This document shows, piece after piece, positions 1 through 7,907 of a DNA stretch of 64,000 nt (position 1 is the first letter of the stretch; every line of letters starts with the position of its first letter). Both the position numbers and the translations under genes were made by a program. The notes beneath the pieces were generated by a model. The model was given only the letters and a program-made list of their open reading frames with translations, did no database searches and was not told where the DNA came from. Source of the stretch: Acidimicrobiia bacterium (GTDB taxonomy: Bacteria > Actinomycetota > Acidimicrobiia > Acidimicrobiales > Bin134); contig JAJDYE010000002.1 of assembly GCA_022822905.1 (NCBI GenBank), positions 1 to 64,000 of the forward strand, in the 5' to 3' direction.

Positions 1-357
1 ATCGGCAGGCTCGCTCACCTCAAAGCCCAACTCCTCAAGCAGCTGAGCATAGATCGCCGCCTGCATATAGCCAGTGCTCCAGTTCGCCCGAGCCATGGTG
101 ACACTGACACCCTCACCAGGCATCATGTCCATATCATCCGCCGGAGCCTCCTCCACCGGAGCCTCAGGGGCCTCCTCCACCGGAGCCTCGGTTGCCGCCG
201 GAGCCTCAGGGGCCTCCTCCACCGGAGCCTCGGTTGCCGCCGGGGCAGTGGCCGCTGGCGCTGACTCCGAATCGTCGTCGTCACCGCAGGCTGCGGCCAC
301 AAGGGCCAGTACTGCGAACAGCACAAGCCACCTATTCCATCGTCTCTTCGTAAGCAT
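1..357 (-). CDS. Glycine betaine/proline-type ABC transporter substrate-binding lipoprotein (partial, 3' end outside window)
   Basis: Only the first ~119 codons are inside the window. The ATG is preceded by a strong GGAGGG ribosome site. The N-terminus has basic residues, a hydrophobic stretch and the lipobox LVAAACG, so the mature protein should be a lipid-anchored extracytoplasmic receptor. A low-complexity Ala/Pro/Glu linker follows, then the start of the binding domain (VTMARANWSTGYMQAAIY), which resembles ProX/OpuAC proteins that bind quaternary amines. It lies downstream of the permease and ATPase genes on the same strand, so the order is ATPase, permease, receptor. Substrate class is inferred from family resemblance and neighbours. 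Confidence 0.8.
   Translation of the reverse strand, partial: MLTKRRWNRWLVLFAVLALVAAACGDDDDSESAPAATAPAATEAPVEEAPEAPAATEAPVEEAPEAPVEEAPADDMDMMPGEGVSVTMARANWSTGYMQAAIYAQLLEELGFEVSEPAD
158..241. repeat. Two perfect 42-bp tandem repeats in the lipoprotein linker
   Basis: Positions 158-199 and 200-241 are identical 42-bp units, with a degenerate partial copy just before at 143-157. On the minus strand each unit encodes AATEAPVEEAPEAP, so the array lengthens the Pro/Glu linker between the lipid anchor and the binding domain by 14-residue steps. Copy number could vary by slippage or recombination. Confidence 0.85.
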
Positions 358-459
358 GTGTCCCTCCCTGTTTGTTGGTCCCGCCGTTGGGGGAATGCCC
401 GAAGCCGGACGACACGACGCTAACCAAACAACAGCCGCATACACAAGAGCCGGAGTGGC

Positions 460-2796
460 TCAATCGAGCGGGGCCACCGCGGTTGCTGATGCCTCTGGGG
501 CCGAGTCACGGCTGTCGACAGCGACGTACACCTGTGACCGGTCAAACACCTTCAACACCCCAGCCGTGCTCGCCATGAGGAGAAATCCCGCGATGAGGCA
601 GAGAAAGGCGCCTGCTCCACTACTGAACCTGGGGTCGGCGACCCGGAGCAGCGAAGAGATCCACGCCACTGCTACAACCATCAACCCAAAGCCGACACCG
701 GCGACCGCGGCGTTCCAGCGCCGTCGCCTGCGTTCGTCGGCTCCGAAGACCCCGGCAGCAGGCAGTGTGAAAACAACACCGACGATGCCGAGGATGATGG
801 AGAGGTAGCCGTACCTGCTGCCATCGCCAGCAAAGCCGTCAATGACAACCTTCTGAGTCCGCTGTGCCTCGCTGGACAGCGCAATAATCTCCTGAGCCAA
901 TCGAGCCTCAACCGCTGGATCATCACTGCGTTGCTGCTCCAAGGCTTCGATCTGAGCCGCCAGTTCTGGCGAGACGACCGATTCCACACGCTGGTCGAAA
1001 GACCATCCCGAGAAACCGGCGACCACGAGCATGATCACAACGAAGGCTGCTACGCCGATATGAGGGTAAGAGACGCCAGCCCTCAGGGGCGTTCGGGCAG
1101 AGTAGGGGGCTGCTCTAAGCCACAATGCTGCGCCGATGATGGTGACCGCTCCGGCGATGACAGCGACCCACGGACCGACGCCCACAGAGTGGGAGACATT
1201 GGCCGGTGCGGGAGCCGCCCAAAGATAGGCGACCGCCGCAGCCACCAACCCCACACCCAGGGTAAGCACGCCATTGGACCCGAATAGGCGCACGTCTCCA
1301 CCGGGTCGCCTGACATTGCTCGCGGCAGCTAGGAGCATCAGCAATGCGAATCCGAGAATCAGAATGCCGTAGAACGACCCGCCGGAAGCACTCAAGCCAT
1401 TGAAGCTGCTTGCCGCCAAGGGGTTGGAGAGGCGCGCGATCTCATCCTCGATGCCGGTGATGACACCTACAACCTCATCGTCGGTCACAAGCTCGGCACC
1501 CGCCGCGGTTACCACCGCGCTGCGTTGTGCCTCAAGCACGCTGTTCTCCTCAATGTGCTCGGCGGGCGGGTCGAGGCTCGCTTCTCTGAGCTCGACGACA
1601 CCAGGCGACCGCTCGGGATCGACTTCGACATTCTCGTAGCGCCCCGTGTCAACCAAACGGGCGTAGCCTGAGATCTTGCCCGAGTCGTGTCCCCATGGCA
1701 GGAAAACGGCGACAACCGCGATGAGCGCGCCTAAGGCGATGATGGCAAGACCCCGGTGCTCCCTGCCGGAGAGCGGCGCTGCGTGGCCTTGTGTCTTGGC
1801 CGCGACACCAACCGACGCGGCTTCAGGAAGCAGTGCCTCCGGGTCGCGCCGATGGGCCCAGGCCCGCCGGATCCGCTTGAAGAGGTTCTCGCTGTCGGTG
1901 GCCTCGGTCTGAGAAATCCGGTCAAGCACCACGGCCACAATGAACAGGGCCAGGCCGGACGATGCGGCCAACCCGATATCAAGGTTCTGCACAGCCCGGA
2001 AAACCAGGAGGCCCAGTCCTCCTGCACCCATGATGGCGGCAATGCCGAGCATCGAGATGGACAACAGCAGCGTCTGGTTGAGCCCGGTCATGATGGCCGG
2101 GCGAGCAAGGGGCAGCTGCACGTCCAGCAGCACGCGCCACTCCGGCGCTCCATAGGCCCTGCTGGCCTCCACGACGTCGTCGGGCACCTGCCTGATCCCG
2201 AGGTTGGTGAGACGAATGAGCGGTGGCAGTGCGAACACCATGGTCACCATCGTGGCCGGCTCAGTGCCGATGCCCCAGAAGAAGATGACCGGCAACATAT
2301 AGACGAACGCGTGAACCACCTGCATGGCATCCAGAACGGGGCGCACCGCGTTCCAAACACCATCGAAGCGGCCGCAGAGGACGCCAACCGGGATGCCGAT
2401 CAGGGCGCAAAGCGCAACGGCCACGATGATCATTCCCAGGGTGAGTGCTGTCTCCTCCCAGTACTCGATGCCCAGCAGTCCGCAGACGGCGAGGGCCAAG
2501 GCCACGAACCCGCCAACCTTGACGTTGCGGACCAGGGTTCCGATCGCGAAGAACAAAATGCATACCGCAATCCACGGCATGTCGGTGATCTCCCACCAGG
2601 GATGGTGGTCGGGGCTCCTGACGATGTTGCGGAATAGGAATGTGAAGGGCCACTCGATGATGCTCAGCAACCAGCCCAGGTTGAGAGCGATCCAGTTGAC
2701 CATCTGTTCGATCCACTCTCCGAAGGGGATGGTCCACTGGTCGAGGACCTTGTTGTCCGCCACGCCGGGAGACTCGGTCTGCGCCAACAGGCTCAC
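460..2796 (-). CDS. Glycine betaine-type ABC transporter permease with a large C-terminal membrane extension
   Basis: The GTG start overlaps the TGA of the upstream ATPase gene (GTGA) and has a GGGAGG ribosome site, giving 778 aa. Residues ~1-310 are a ProW/OpuAB permease: several membrane helices and the BPD_transp_1 loop with EASRAYGAPEWRVLLDVQLPLARPA, the EAA motif that contacts the ATPase. Family permeases are usually ~280-350 aa. Here a further ~440 residues follow, with about eight hydrophobic segments, extracytoplasmic loops and a Glu-rich helix (EALEQQRSDDPAVEARLAQE). The function of this extension is unknown. The gene should form an operon with the ATPase and the receptor. Confidence 0.85.
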   Translation of the reverse strand: MSLLAQTESPGVADNKVLDQWTIPFGEWIEQMVNWIALNLGWLLSIIEWPFTFLFRNIVRSPDHHPWWEITDMPWIAVCILFFAIGTLVRNVKVGGFVALALAVCGLLGIEYWEETALTLGMIIVAVALCALIGIPVGVLCGRFDGVWNAVRPVLDAMQVVHAFVYMLPVIFFWGIGTEPATMVTMVFALPPLIRLTNLGIRQVPDDVVEASRAYGAPEWRVLLDVQLPLARPAIMTGLNQTLLLSISMLGIAAIMGAGGLGLLVFRAVQNLDIGLAASSGLALFIVAVVLDRISQTEATDSENLFKRIRRAWAHRRDPEALLPEAASVGVAAKTQGHAAPLSGREHRGLAIIALGALIAVVAVFLPWGHDSGKISGYARLVDTGRYENVEVDPERSPGVVELREASLDPPAEHIEENSVLEAQRSAVVTAAGAELVTDDEVVGVITGIEDEIARLSNPLAASSFNGLSASGGSFYGILILGFALLMLLAAASNVRRPGGDVRLFGSNGVLTLGVGLVAAAVAYLWAAPAPANVSHSVGVGPWVAVIAGAVTIIGAALWLRAAPYSARTPLRAGVSYPHIGVAAFVVIMLVVAGFSGWSFDQRVESVVSPELAAQIEALEQQRSDDPAVEARLAQEIIALSSEAQRTQKVVIDGFAGDGSRYGYLSIILGIVGVVFTLPAAGVFGADERRRRRWNAAVAGVGFGLMVVAVAWISSLLRVADPRFSSGAGAFLCLIAGFLLMASTAGVLKVFDRSQVYVAVDSRDSAPEASATAVAPLD

Positions 2797-4016
2797 AGGA
2801 ACACCTCCCGCTCGAAGCCATCGATGAGGTGCTCGACCCGGCCCATCTCCTCCATGATGTGGCGGGGGTCGAGGTTCCCGACCAGTGACCCCGAGTCGTC
2901 GCACACCGCAATAGGCAGACCTCGGCCAGCGGCGGCGTAGACGGTGTTGAGCCGGTCGTCGGGTCGGCAGCGCTCGAAGTCGGTACGCAGGGCGGGGCCG
3001 ACCTCCACGGTGCCCATGCTCGCGGCTCGGGCGGCGTCATCGACGGTGAAAAGGTGTGTGGGTGCGCCCGCGGCGTCGAGCACGAATGCGCCCGCCCGCT
3101 CATCCATGGCAGCGAGAGCCGCGGCGATGGTGGCATTCGCAGCAACCGGCGCCGGCGGCATCATCACCTCGTGTACCTGGATGACGCGGCCCTGGTCGAC
3201 ATCCTGCACAAACTCGGCCACATACCCGGTGGCCGGCTCGGTGAGAATTTCCTCGGGGGTACCGATCTGCACGACGGCACCGTCCTTCATGATGCACACC
3301 CGGTCGCCAATGCGGAGAGCCTCGTTGAGGTCGTGGGTGATGAACAGGATGGTCTTCTTCAGCTCCTTCTGGATCTCCAGCAGCTCATCCTGCATCTGGC
3401 GGCGGATCAGCGGATCGAGAGCGCTGAAGGCCTCATCCATGAGCAGGATCTCGGGATCCGATGCCAGGGCCCGGGCCAAGCCCACCCGCTGCTGCATCCC
3501 TCCGGAAAGCTCCGACGGCATGTTCTGCGAGTAGGCATCCAATCCGACCATCGACAGCGCGCGCATTGAGGCTTCGCTGCGTGCGGATCTGGCGGCCCCT
3601 TGGACCTTGAGGCCGTAGCTCACGTTGTCGATGACGTTGCGGTGGGGGAACAGCGCGAAGTGCTGGAAAACCATGCCCATGTGGCTCCTGCGGAAGGCCT
3701 GGAGTTCTGAACCTTCAAGCGTCTGCACGTCGGTGCCTTCGACGGAGACGGTCCCAGCAGTGATGTCATGGAGCTTGTTGACCGTGCGGAGGGCAGTGGA
3801 CTTGCCCGACCCCGACAGTCCCATAACAACGAACATCTCGCCTCTTGACACCGCGAAAGACACGTCGTCGAGGCCCACCACGTGCCCGGTCTCGGCCTGT
3901 ACTTCGTCCTTGCCCATCCCGGAGCTGGCTAGCTCGAAGGCCCTTCCACGGGGTTGGGGGCCGAAGATCTTGTAGACGCCGTCCAGGACGATGATGTCAT
4001 CGCCCACCTGTGCCAT
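2793..4016 (-). CDS. proV: Glycine betaine/proline ABC transporter ATP-binding protein with CBS domains
   Basis: Cytoplasmic ATPase of the betaine importer, 407 aa. The ATG is chosen because it has the ribosome site GGGAGGAG; an in-frame upstream extension lacks one. Visible motifs are Walker A GLSGSGKST, the Q-loop, signature LSGGMQQRV, Walker B ILLMDEAFSALDP and the switch His in FITHDLNEA. An N-terminal ProV-type extension carries EVQAETGHVVGLDDVSF. The C-terminal ~130 residues fit a CBS-domain pair, the ionic-strength sensor of OpuA/ProV proteins. The 3' end overlaps the permease start by 4 bp, so the two are translationally coupled. Confidence 0.92.
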   Translation of the reverse strand: MAQVGDDIIVLDGVYKIFGPQPRGRAFELASSGMGKDEVQAETGHVVGLDDVSFAVSRGEMFVVMGLSGSGKSTALRTVNKLHDITAGTVSVEGTDVQTLEGSELQAFRRSHMGMVFQHFALFPHRNVIDNVSYGLKVQGAARSARSEASMRALSMVGLDAYSQNMPSELSGGMQQRVGLARALASDPEILLMDEAFSALDPLIRRQMQDELLEIQKELKKTILFITHDLNEALRIGDRVCIMKDGAVVQIGTPEEILTEPATGYVAEFVQDVDQGRVIQVHEVMMPPAPVAANATIAAALAAMDERAGAFVLDAAGAPTHLFTVDDAARAASMGTVEVGPALRTDFERCRPDDRLNTVYAAAGRGLPIAVCDDSGSLVGNLDPRHIMEEMGRVEHLIDGFEREVFL

Positions 4017-4108
4017 AGGACTCCTCCCGCCAGCCGACGCCCATTTACCGTAGTGGGTTACGCGGGACGGTGCCGCCAATCGGTTCCGACGGCGAACGCG
4101 GGCGTTGA

Positions 4109-4993
4109 CTATCGGCGGCGGCGGAGGCGGCGGGCGTGGGACTCGAGCTGCTTGCGCTGCTTGCGGGTGAGGCTGTCGAGACCTTGGCTGGAAACTTGGT
4201 CGAGCAGGGCGTCGATCTCGGGGCTGACGGGTTCACCAGCCTGGGGGACCGCCCGCAGATGGTCTCGACCTCGGCCCCGTCGGTGAGACCGCGAAGAACG
4301 AGTGCTGGTTGCCGACTGGCCCGAGGCCGGGGAGAAGGAGAGCTTGGGAATCCACGTCAGGTTGGTGGCGTAGCCGAATGCTCGAATGCCGAGCAGGGCT
4401 ACAGCGACCGTGCAGGCCAGCACAATCAGGGCGAACCAGTTGCGGTTGCCCAGGGCCTGGATGGCGTCGAGCCCGACGATGACGACGGCGATCACCCAAC
4501 CGGGAATGCCGGGCCAGAACCGGGCGTGGGCGTACTGGGCGGCAAAGGCCACCAACACTCCAACCTCCACCATGCGCAGGCCAGCTACAAATCCGGTGAT
4601 ACCGGTCACCGCTTCCACCGCGGTCACAATCACCGCGGGCACAAGGGTGAGGGCAATGAGGAAGAACGCGAATCGCCACCGTCCTAGCAGGGACTCGATC
4701 TGGGAACCCAGCATGTAGAAGATGGCAAACAGGATGATGGTCCAGAAGTGGGGCTCGTTGGGTATCGGCCAGGTGACCAGCCGCCAGACGTCTCCCTCCA
4801 GCACGCTTCCCAGTGAGAAATCCTCCGAGACCAGCACCAGCTCGCGAAAGAGCGGACCAAAGCGGCCCTCGATTCCCCAGATGATCATGGAGATCACGCC
4901 GAGGCCGACCACAAAGGCGGTAGTGGACACCGGGTACCCTCCGATGCGGAACCAGGGGTCGTCGCTGTAGCCGAAGCGCCGGGACGGATACAT
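4109..4993 (-). CDS. Rhomboid-like membrane protein (probably inactive) with DUF6576-like C-terminal tail
   Basis: 294 aa with about six membrane helices (residues ~25-215) followed by a basic Ser/Arg-rich linker and a C-terminal helical segment (SPEIDALLDQVSSQGLDSLT) like the DUF6576 tail of many bacterial rhomboids. At the place of the catalytic GxSG motif it reads GITGFVAGL, with Thr for the nucleophilic Ser, and I find no partner His in the last helices. It is therefore more likely a pseudorhomboid than a protease. It begins 2 nt after the sulfatase stop codon, so it is probably co-translated with it. Confidence 0.65.
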   Translation of the reverse strand: MYPSRRFGYSDDPWFRIGGYPVSTTAFVVGLGVISMIIWGIEGRFGPLFRELVLVSEDFSLGSVLEGDVWRLVTWPIPNEPHFWTIILFAIFYMLGSQIESLLGRWRFAFFLIALTLVPAVIVTAVEAVTGITGFVAGLRMVEVGVLVAFAAQYAHARFWPGIPGWVIAVVIVGLDAIQALGNRNWFALIVLACTVAVALLGIRAFGYATNLTWIPKLSFSPASGQSATSTRSSRSHRRGRGRDHLRAVPQAGEPVSPEIDALLDQVSSQGLDSLTRKQRKQLESHARRLRRRR

Positions 4994-4995
4994 GG

Positions 4996-7266
4996 CTATT
5001 GGTGGCGCATGGCGTGGGCCATCTCGGCGTCGAAGTCGAAGGGGGGCAGTTGGCCGGTCTCGATGACCAATGAGGTCAGGGCTTCGGGTGCTTCGAACGG
5101 CGGCTCATAGTCGTCGCACACCGGGAAGGGCCGGCCGTAGCCCACCGTGAGGAAAGCGCCGTCGGGGGCCCAGTTGGTGGGCAACGGCACTGGTTCGGCC
5201 CCCTGGCCGGTCTCGGCGTCGTCGGCGGTGAGCGTCACCGTGAACAAGCCGCTTTCGGTCGGGTCTACCACCGCCCCCACGAAACGGGCCCCGGTGAGGG
5301 CTGGGGCAGTGGCCCGATATTCCCGACCGTGAACCACTGCCACCCAGCGGAGTTCGCCGTCGGCCAGGAACAGCGCCCAGCCTGCAATCCAGTCTCCTTG
5401 CTCGCAGATGATGCCCTCAGCGTTATCGGGCAGGCCATCGGGGAAAGCGGCCACGGCGCGGTAGCCGCCGAACTGGAGCGGACCGGCCGCTTCATGCACT
5501 TTGTCGCCCGGGACCAGCTCGTAGCGGGACCGCAGCGACATCCAGGGGGCATACATGTGGGCGATGCGGTTGACCGCGGTGTCGTCGAGGGGCAGCACGC
5601 CGTTGCGGTCGGCCTCGGCGTCCCACAGCTCGATCATCTCGGCCAGTTTCTCGGGATGGGTGTCGGCCAGGTTGTGCGACTCGGTGGGATCGGCCACGGT
5701 GTCGAACAGCTCCCACTGGTCTTCGGCGAAGTCGTGGCTGCCGATGATGGCGTCCCGCTCGGCGGCAGTGAGCTGGTTGACGTGGTTGGTGACCGCCTTC
5801 CAGCCCTGGTGGTACATGGCCCGGCTGCCCCAGCACTCGTAGTACTGGCTGGTGCGGGCGGCGCCGGGATCATCGTCTTCCAGGATCTGGCGCATGCTGA
5901 CGCCGTCGAACGACATCTGCTCCACTCCGCCGAATTCGGCCGGGGGCTGCACCCCGGCCAGGTCCATAATCGTGGGCATCACGTCGGTCACGTGGGAGTA
6001 CTGATGGCGCAGCTCGCCCCGCGCCGCGATTCCGGCCGGCCAGGAGAGGATCAACGGATCGCGCACGCCGCCCTCGAAGGTGTACCGCTTCCACCGCCGG
6101 AAGGGGGTGTTGCCGGCCAGCGCCCACCCCCAGGGGTAGTGCCCGGACGAGCGGAACCCGCCGAGGTCGTCGTAGTGCGACAGCTCCAGGTCTAGATCGT
6201 CTGCTTCGTCGCTGATGTAGTGGCGGATCTGGTTCCAGCTGCCGTTGGGCCCGCCTTCGGCTGAGGTGCCGTTGTCGGAAATCAGAGCCACCACGGTGTT
6301 GTCGGCCCGGCCGGTCGACTCCAGGTAGCGGAGCACCCGGCTGATGTGGTGGTCGGCGTGGCTCAAGAACCCGGCGTACACCTCCATCATGCGGGCATAC
6401 AGCCGTTGGCGGTCGGAGTCCACCTCATCCCAGGGCTCCACCCACTCGGGCCGATCCGACAAGTCGACGTCACCCGGTATGACCCCCATCTCCTGCTGGC
6501 GGGCCAGCACTTCTTCGCGCCACACGTCCCAACCCCGGTCGAACTGCCCGGCGTAGCGGTCGATCCACTCCGGGGGCGCCTGATGGGGGGCGTGCGGGGT
6601 GCCGGTGGCGTACCACATCATGAACGGCCTATTTGGGTCGGCCAGCCGCAAGCCCCGCAGGTAGTCGATGGCCTGGTCGGCCAGATCGGCGTCGAGGTGG
6701 TACCCCTCCTCGGGGGTGGCCGGCGGCTCGATGTAGGTGTGGTCGCGGACGAGCTGGGGCGTCCACTGGTTGGTCTCCCCGTTGAGGAACCCGTAGTAGT
6801 GGTCGAACCCGACCCCGGTGGGCCAGGTGTGATACGGCCCGGCGGCTCGCTGGTCGCGGGGAGTGAGATGCCACTTCCCCACCATGAAGGTGGCCCAGCC
6901 CTCCGCGCCCAGGTACTGGGCCAGGGTCCCGGCCGAGTCGGGGATCTGGCCGTTGCAACCGGGGAAGTTGACGGGCATGTCGGTGAGCATCCCCACCCCC
7001 ACCCGGTGGTGATTCCGACCGGTGAGCAGGCACGCCCGGGTGGGCGAGCACACCGCGGTGGTGTGGAAGTTGGTGAACCGCATCCCCCGAGCCGCCAACC
7101 GGTCGAGGTTGGGGGTGTCGATGTCAGATCCGTAGCACCCCAGCTGGGCGAAGCCGAGATCGTCCAGCACGATCACCAGCACATTGGGGGCATCGGGATC
7201 GTAAGGCCGCGGCACCGGCGGAGACGTCGATTCAGCCAGGGTGAGTCCGATTTTGTATTCGGTCAT
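4996..7266 (-). CDS. Arylsulfatase (sulfatase family, FGly type), paralogue 1 of 3
   Basis: 756-aa cytoplasmic sulfatase without signal peptide; it should hydrolyse sulfate esters. The N-terminal catalytic domain has the metal ligands DDLG (residues 35-36) and the modification site CSPTRACLLTGR with Cys73, which would be converted to formylglycine. GKWHLTP and SDNGTSAEGG supply further active-site residues. The last ~200 residues form the C-terminal domain. It shares near-identical length and most of its sequence with the two sulfatases upstream. It is separated from them by relBE and so needs its own promoter. A hairpin covers its start codon (7261-7278). No FGE maturase is in the window. 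Confidence 0.93.
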   Translation of the reverse strand: MTEYKIGLTLAESTSPPVPRPYDPDAPNVLVIVLDDLGFAQLGCYGSDIDTPNLDRLAARGMRFTNFHTTAVCSPTRACLLTGRNHHRVGVGMLTDMPVNFPGCNGQIPDSAGTLAQYLGAEGWATFMVGKWHLTPRDQRAAGPYHTWPTGVGFDHYYGFLNGETNQWTPQLVRDHTYIEPPATPEEGYHLDADLADQAIDYLRGLRLADPNRPFMMWYATGTPHAPHQAPPEWIDRYAGQFDRGWDVWREEVLARQQEMGVIPGDVDLSDRPEWVEPWDEVDSDRQRLYARMMEVYAGFLSHADHHISRVLRYLESTGRADNTVVALISDNGTSAEGGPNGSWNQIRHYISDEADDLDLELSHYDDLGGFRSSGHYPWGWALAGNTPFRRWKRYTFEGGVRDPLILSWPAGIAARGELRHQYSHVTDVMPTIMDLAGVQPPAEFGGVEQMSFDGVSMRQILEDDDPGAARTSQYYECWGSRAMYHQGWKAVTNHVNQLTAAERDAIIGSHDFAEDQWELFDTVADPTESHNLADTHPEKLAEMIELWDAEADRNGVLPLDDTAVNRIAHMYAPWMSLRSRYELVPGDKVHEAAGPLQFGGYRAVAAFPDGLPDNAEGIICEQGDWIAGWALFLADGELRWVAVVHGREYRATAPALTGARFVGAVVDPTESGLFTVTLTADDAETGQGAEPVPLPTNWAPDGAFLTVGYGRPFPVCDDYEPPFEAPEALTSLVIETGQLPPFDFDAEMAHAMRHQ

Positions 7267-7278
7267 CGAACGATGACC
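7261..7278 (-). promoter_or_regulatory. Perfect inverted repeat covering the sulfatase 1 start codon
   Basis: GGTCATCG-AA-CGATGACC has 8-bp perfect arms. In the minus-strand transcript it can fold as a 7-bp stem with a 4-nt loop. The ATG (7264-7266) lies in the 3' arm and the weak AAGG ribosome site overlaps the 5' arm, so the fold would hide the start. Alternatively it is a protein-binding palindrome. Confidence 0.5.
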
Positions 7279-7294
7279 TTAGCCAGTACACCTC

Positions 7295-7341
7295 TTGATA
7301 TCTCAACGGGGTTCGATAGGATGACTACAAATAGTTGTCGT
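7295..7341 (+). promoter_or_regulatory. relBE promoter and putative operator
   Basis: TTGATA (7295-7300), a 16-bp spacer and TAGGAT (7317-7322) make a plausible sigma-A promoter pointing at relB. Directly downstream, ACTACAA-ATAG-TTGTCGT (7324-7341) is an inverted repeat with one mismatch, well placed for autorepression by the RelB-RelE complex. This is assigned by position and by the known mode of regulation of such modules. Confidence 0.5.
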
Positions 7342-7370
7342 ATTCATTTTCAATTTCAAGGGATGCACTG

Positions 7371-7598
7371 ATGCCCACATCGATTCGGCTAGAGCCCGCA
7401 ACCGAAGAGAGGCTCACTCAGCTGGCTCTGCTGACCGGTCGGACGAAGGCCTTTTATTTGCGCGAGATCATTGACCGGGGGCTCGACGACCTCGAGGACT
7501 ACTACTTGGCCGCCGATGTCCTAGAACGCATCCGCAAGAATGACGAGCGGATTCACTCTGCTGCGGACGTGAGGAAAGAGCTTGGCCTGGACGATTGA
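7371..7598 (+). CDS. RelB/DUF6290-type antitoxin
   Basis: 75 aa from ATG 7371, which follows AGGGATG; the longer in-frame TTG start upstream would run through the operator. The N-terminus (TSIRLEPATEERLTQLALLTGRTKAFYLREII) is a ribbon-helix-helix DNA-binding fold that should dimerise on the operator at 7324-7341. The acidic C-terminal half (LEDYYLAADVLERI, ending RKELGLDD) should wrap the toxin. It overlaps the toxin gene by 17 bp, as is usual in relBE modules. It lies antisense to the flanking sulfatase genes. Confidence 0.85.
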   Translation: MPTSIRLEPATEERLTQLALLTGRTKAFYLREIIDRGLDDLEDYYLAADVLERIRKNDERIHSAADVRKELGLDD

Positions 7599-7845
7599 CT
7601 ACACCGACACGGCCAAATCCCAGCTGAGGAAGCTCGACAAGAATACCGCTCGGCGCATCATGGACTACATGGATGAGCGCGTCGCACCTTCTGATCCCCG
7701 CCGACTCGGCCAGGCTCTGACCGGACCCCTAGGAGGGCTTTGGCGCTACCGAGTGGGCGACTGCCGCGTTGTCTGTGACATCCAAGACGAGGCAATCCGG
7801 GTCTTGGTGGTTCGGATCGGACAGCGAGATCGGATCTATCGCTGA
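7582..7845 (+). CDS. RelE/ParE-superfamily toxin
   Basis: 87 aa from a TTG start that overlaps the antitoxin gene. The sequence shows the RelE core: an N-terminal strand, KSQLRKLDKNTARRIMDYM, then PLGGLWRYRVGDCRVVCDIQDEAIRVLVVRIGQRDRIYR. The conserved basic and aromatic positions (WRYRVGDCRVV, GQRDRIY) are present, so it is likely an active mRNA interferase inhibited by the upstream antitoxin. Its stop codon lies exactly at the junction with a monooxygenase 3'-end remnant (see 7854-7901), which suggests the module entered an existing intergenic region. Confidence 0.88.
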   Translation: MAWTIDYTDTAKSQLRKLDKNTARRIMDYMDERVAPSDPRRLGQALTGPLGGLWRYRVGDCRVVCDIQDEAIRVLVVRIGQRDRIYR

Positions 7846-7853
7846 GGCGATGG

Positions 7854-7901
7854 CTACGACGCGAACCCCTCACAGACGGTGGAAGCAGCGCCGGGAGAGG
7901 C
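7854..7901 (-). pseudogene. Remnant of a monooxygenase 3' end
   Basis: The 17-bp string AGGCGATGGCTACGACG at 7845-7861 is identical to 12459-12475, which covers the stop codon of the intact monooxygenase. Reading on the minus strand, the remnant gives CEGFAS-stop where the intact gene gives GYEGFALIPS-stop; a 9-nt deletion explains the difference. Further upstream the similarity fades (PGAAST against AAAG). The position just upstream of a sulfatase mirrors the intact monooxygenase-sulfatase pair. Confidence 0.5.
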
Positions 7902-7907
7902 ACACGG

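Noticed and set aside
158-241. Short tandem repeat that might be a CRISPR or minisatellite.
   Set aside because: The units are adjacent without spacers and keep the lipoprotein linker reading frame.
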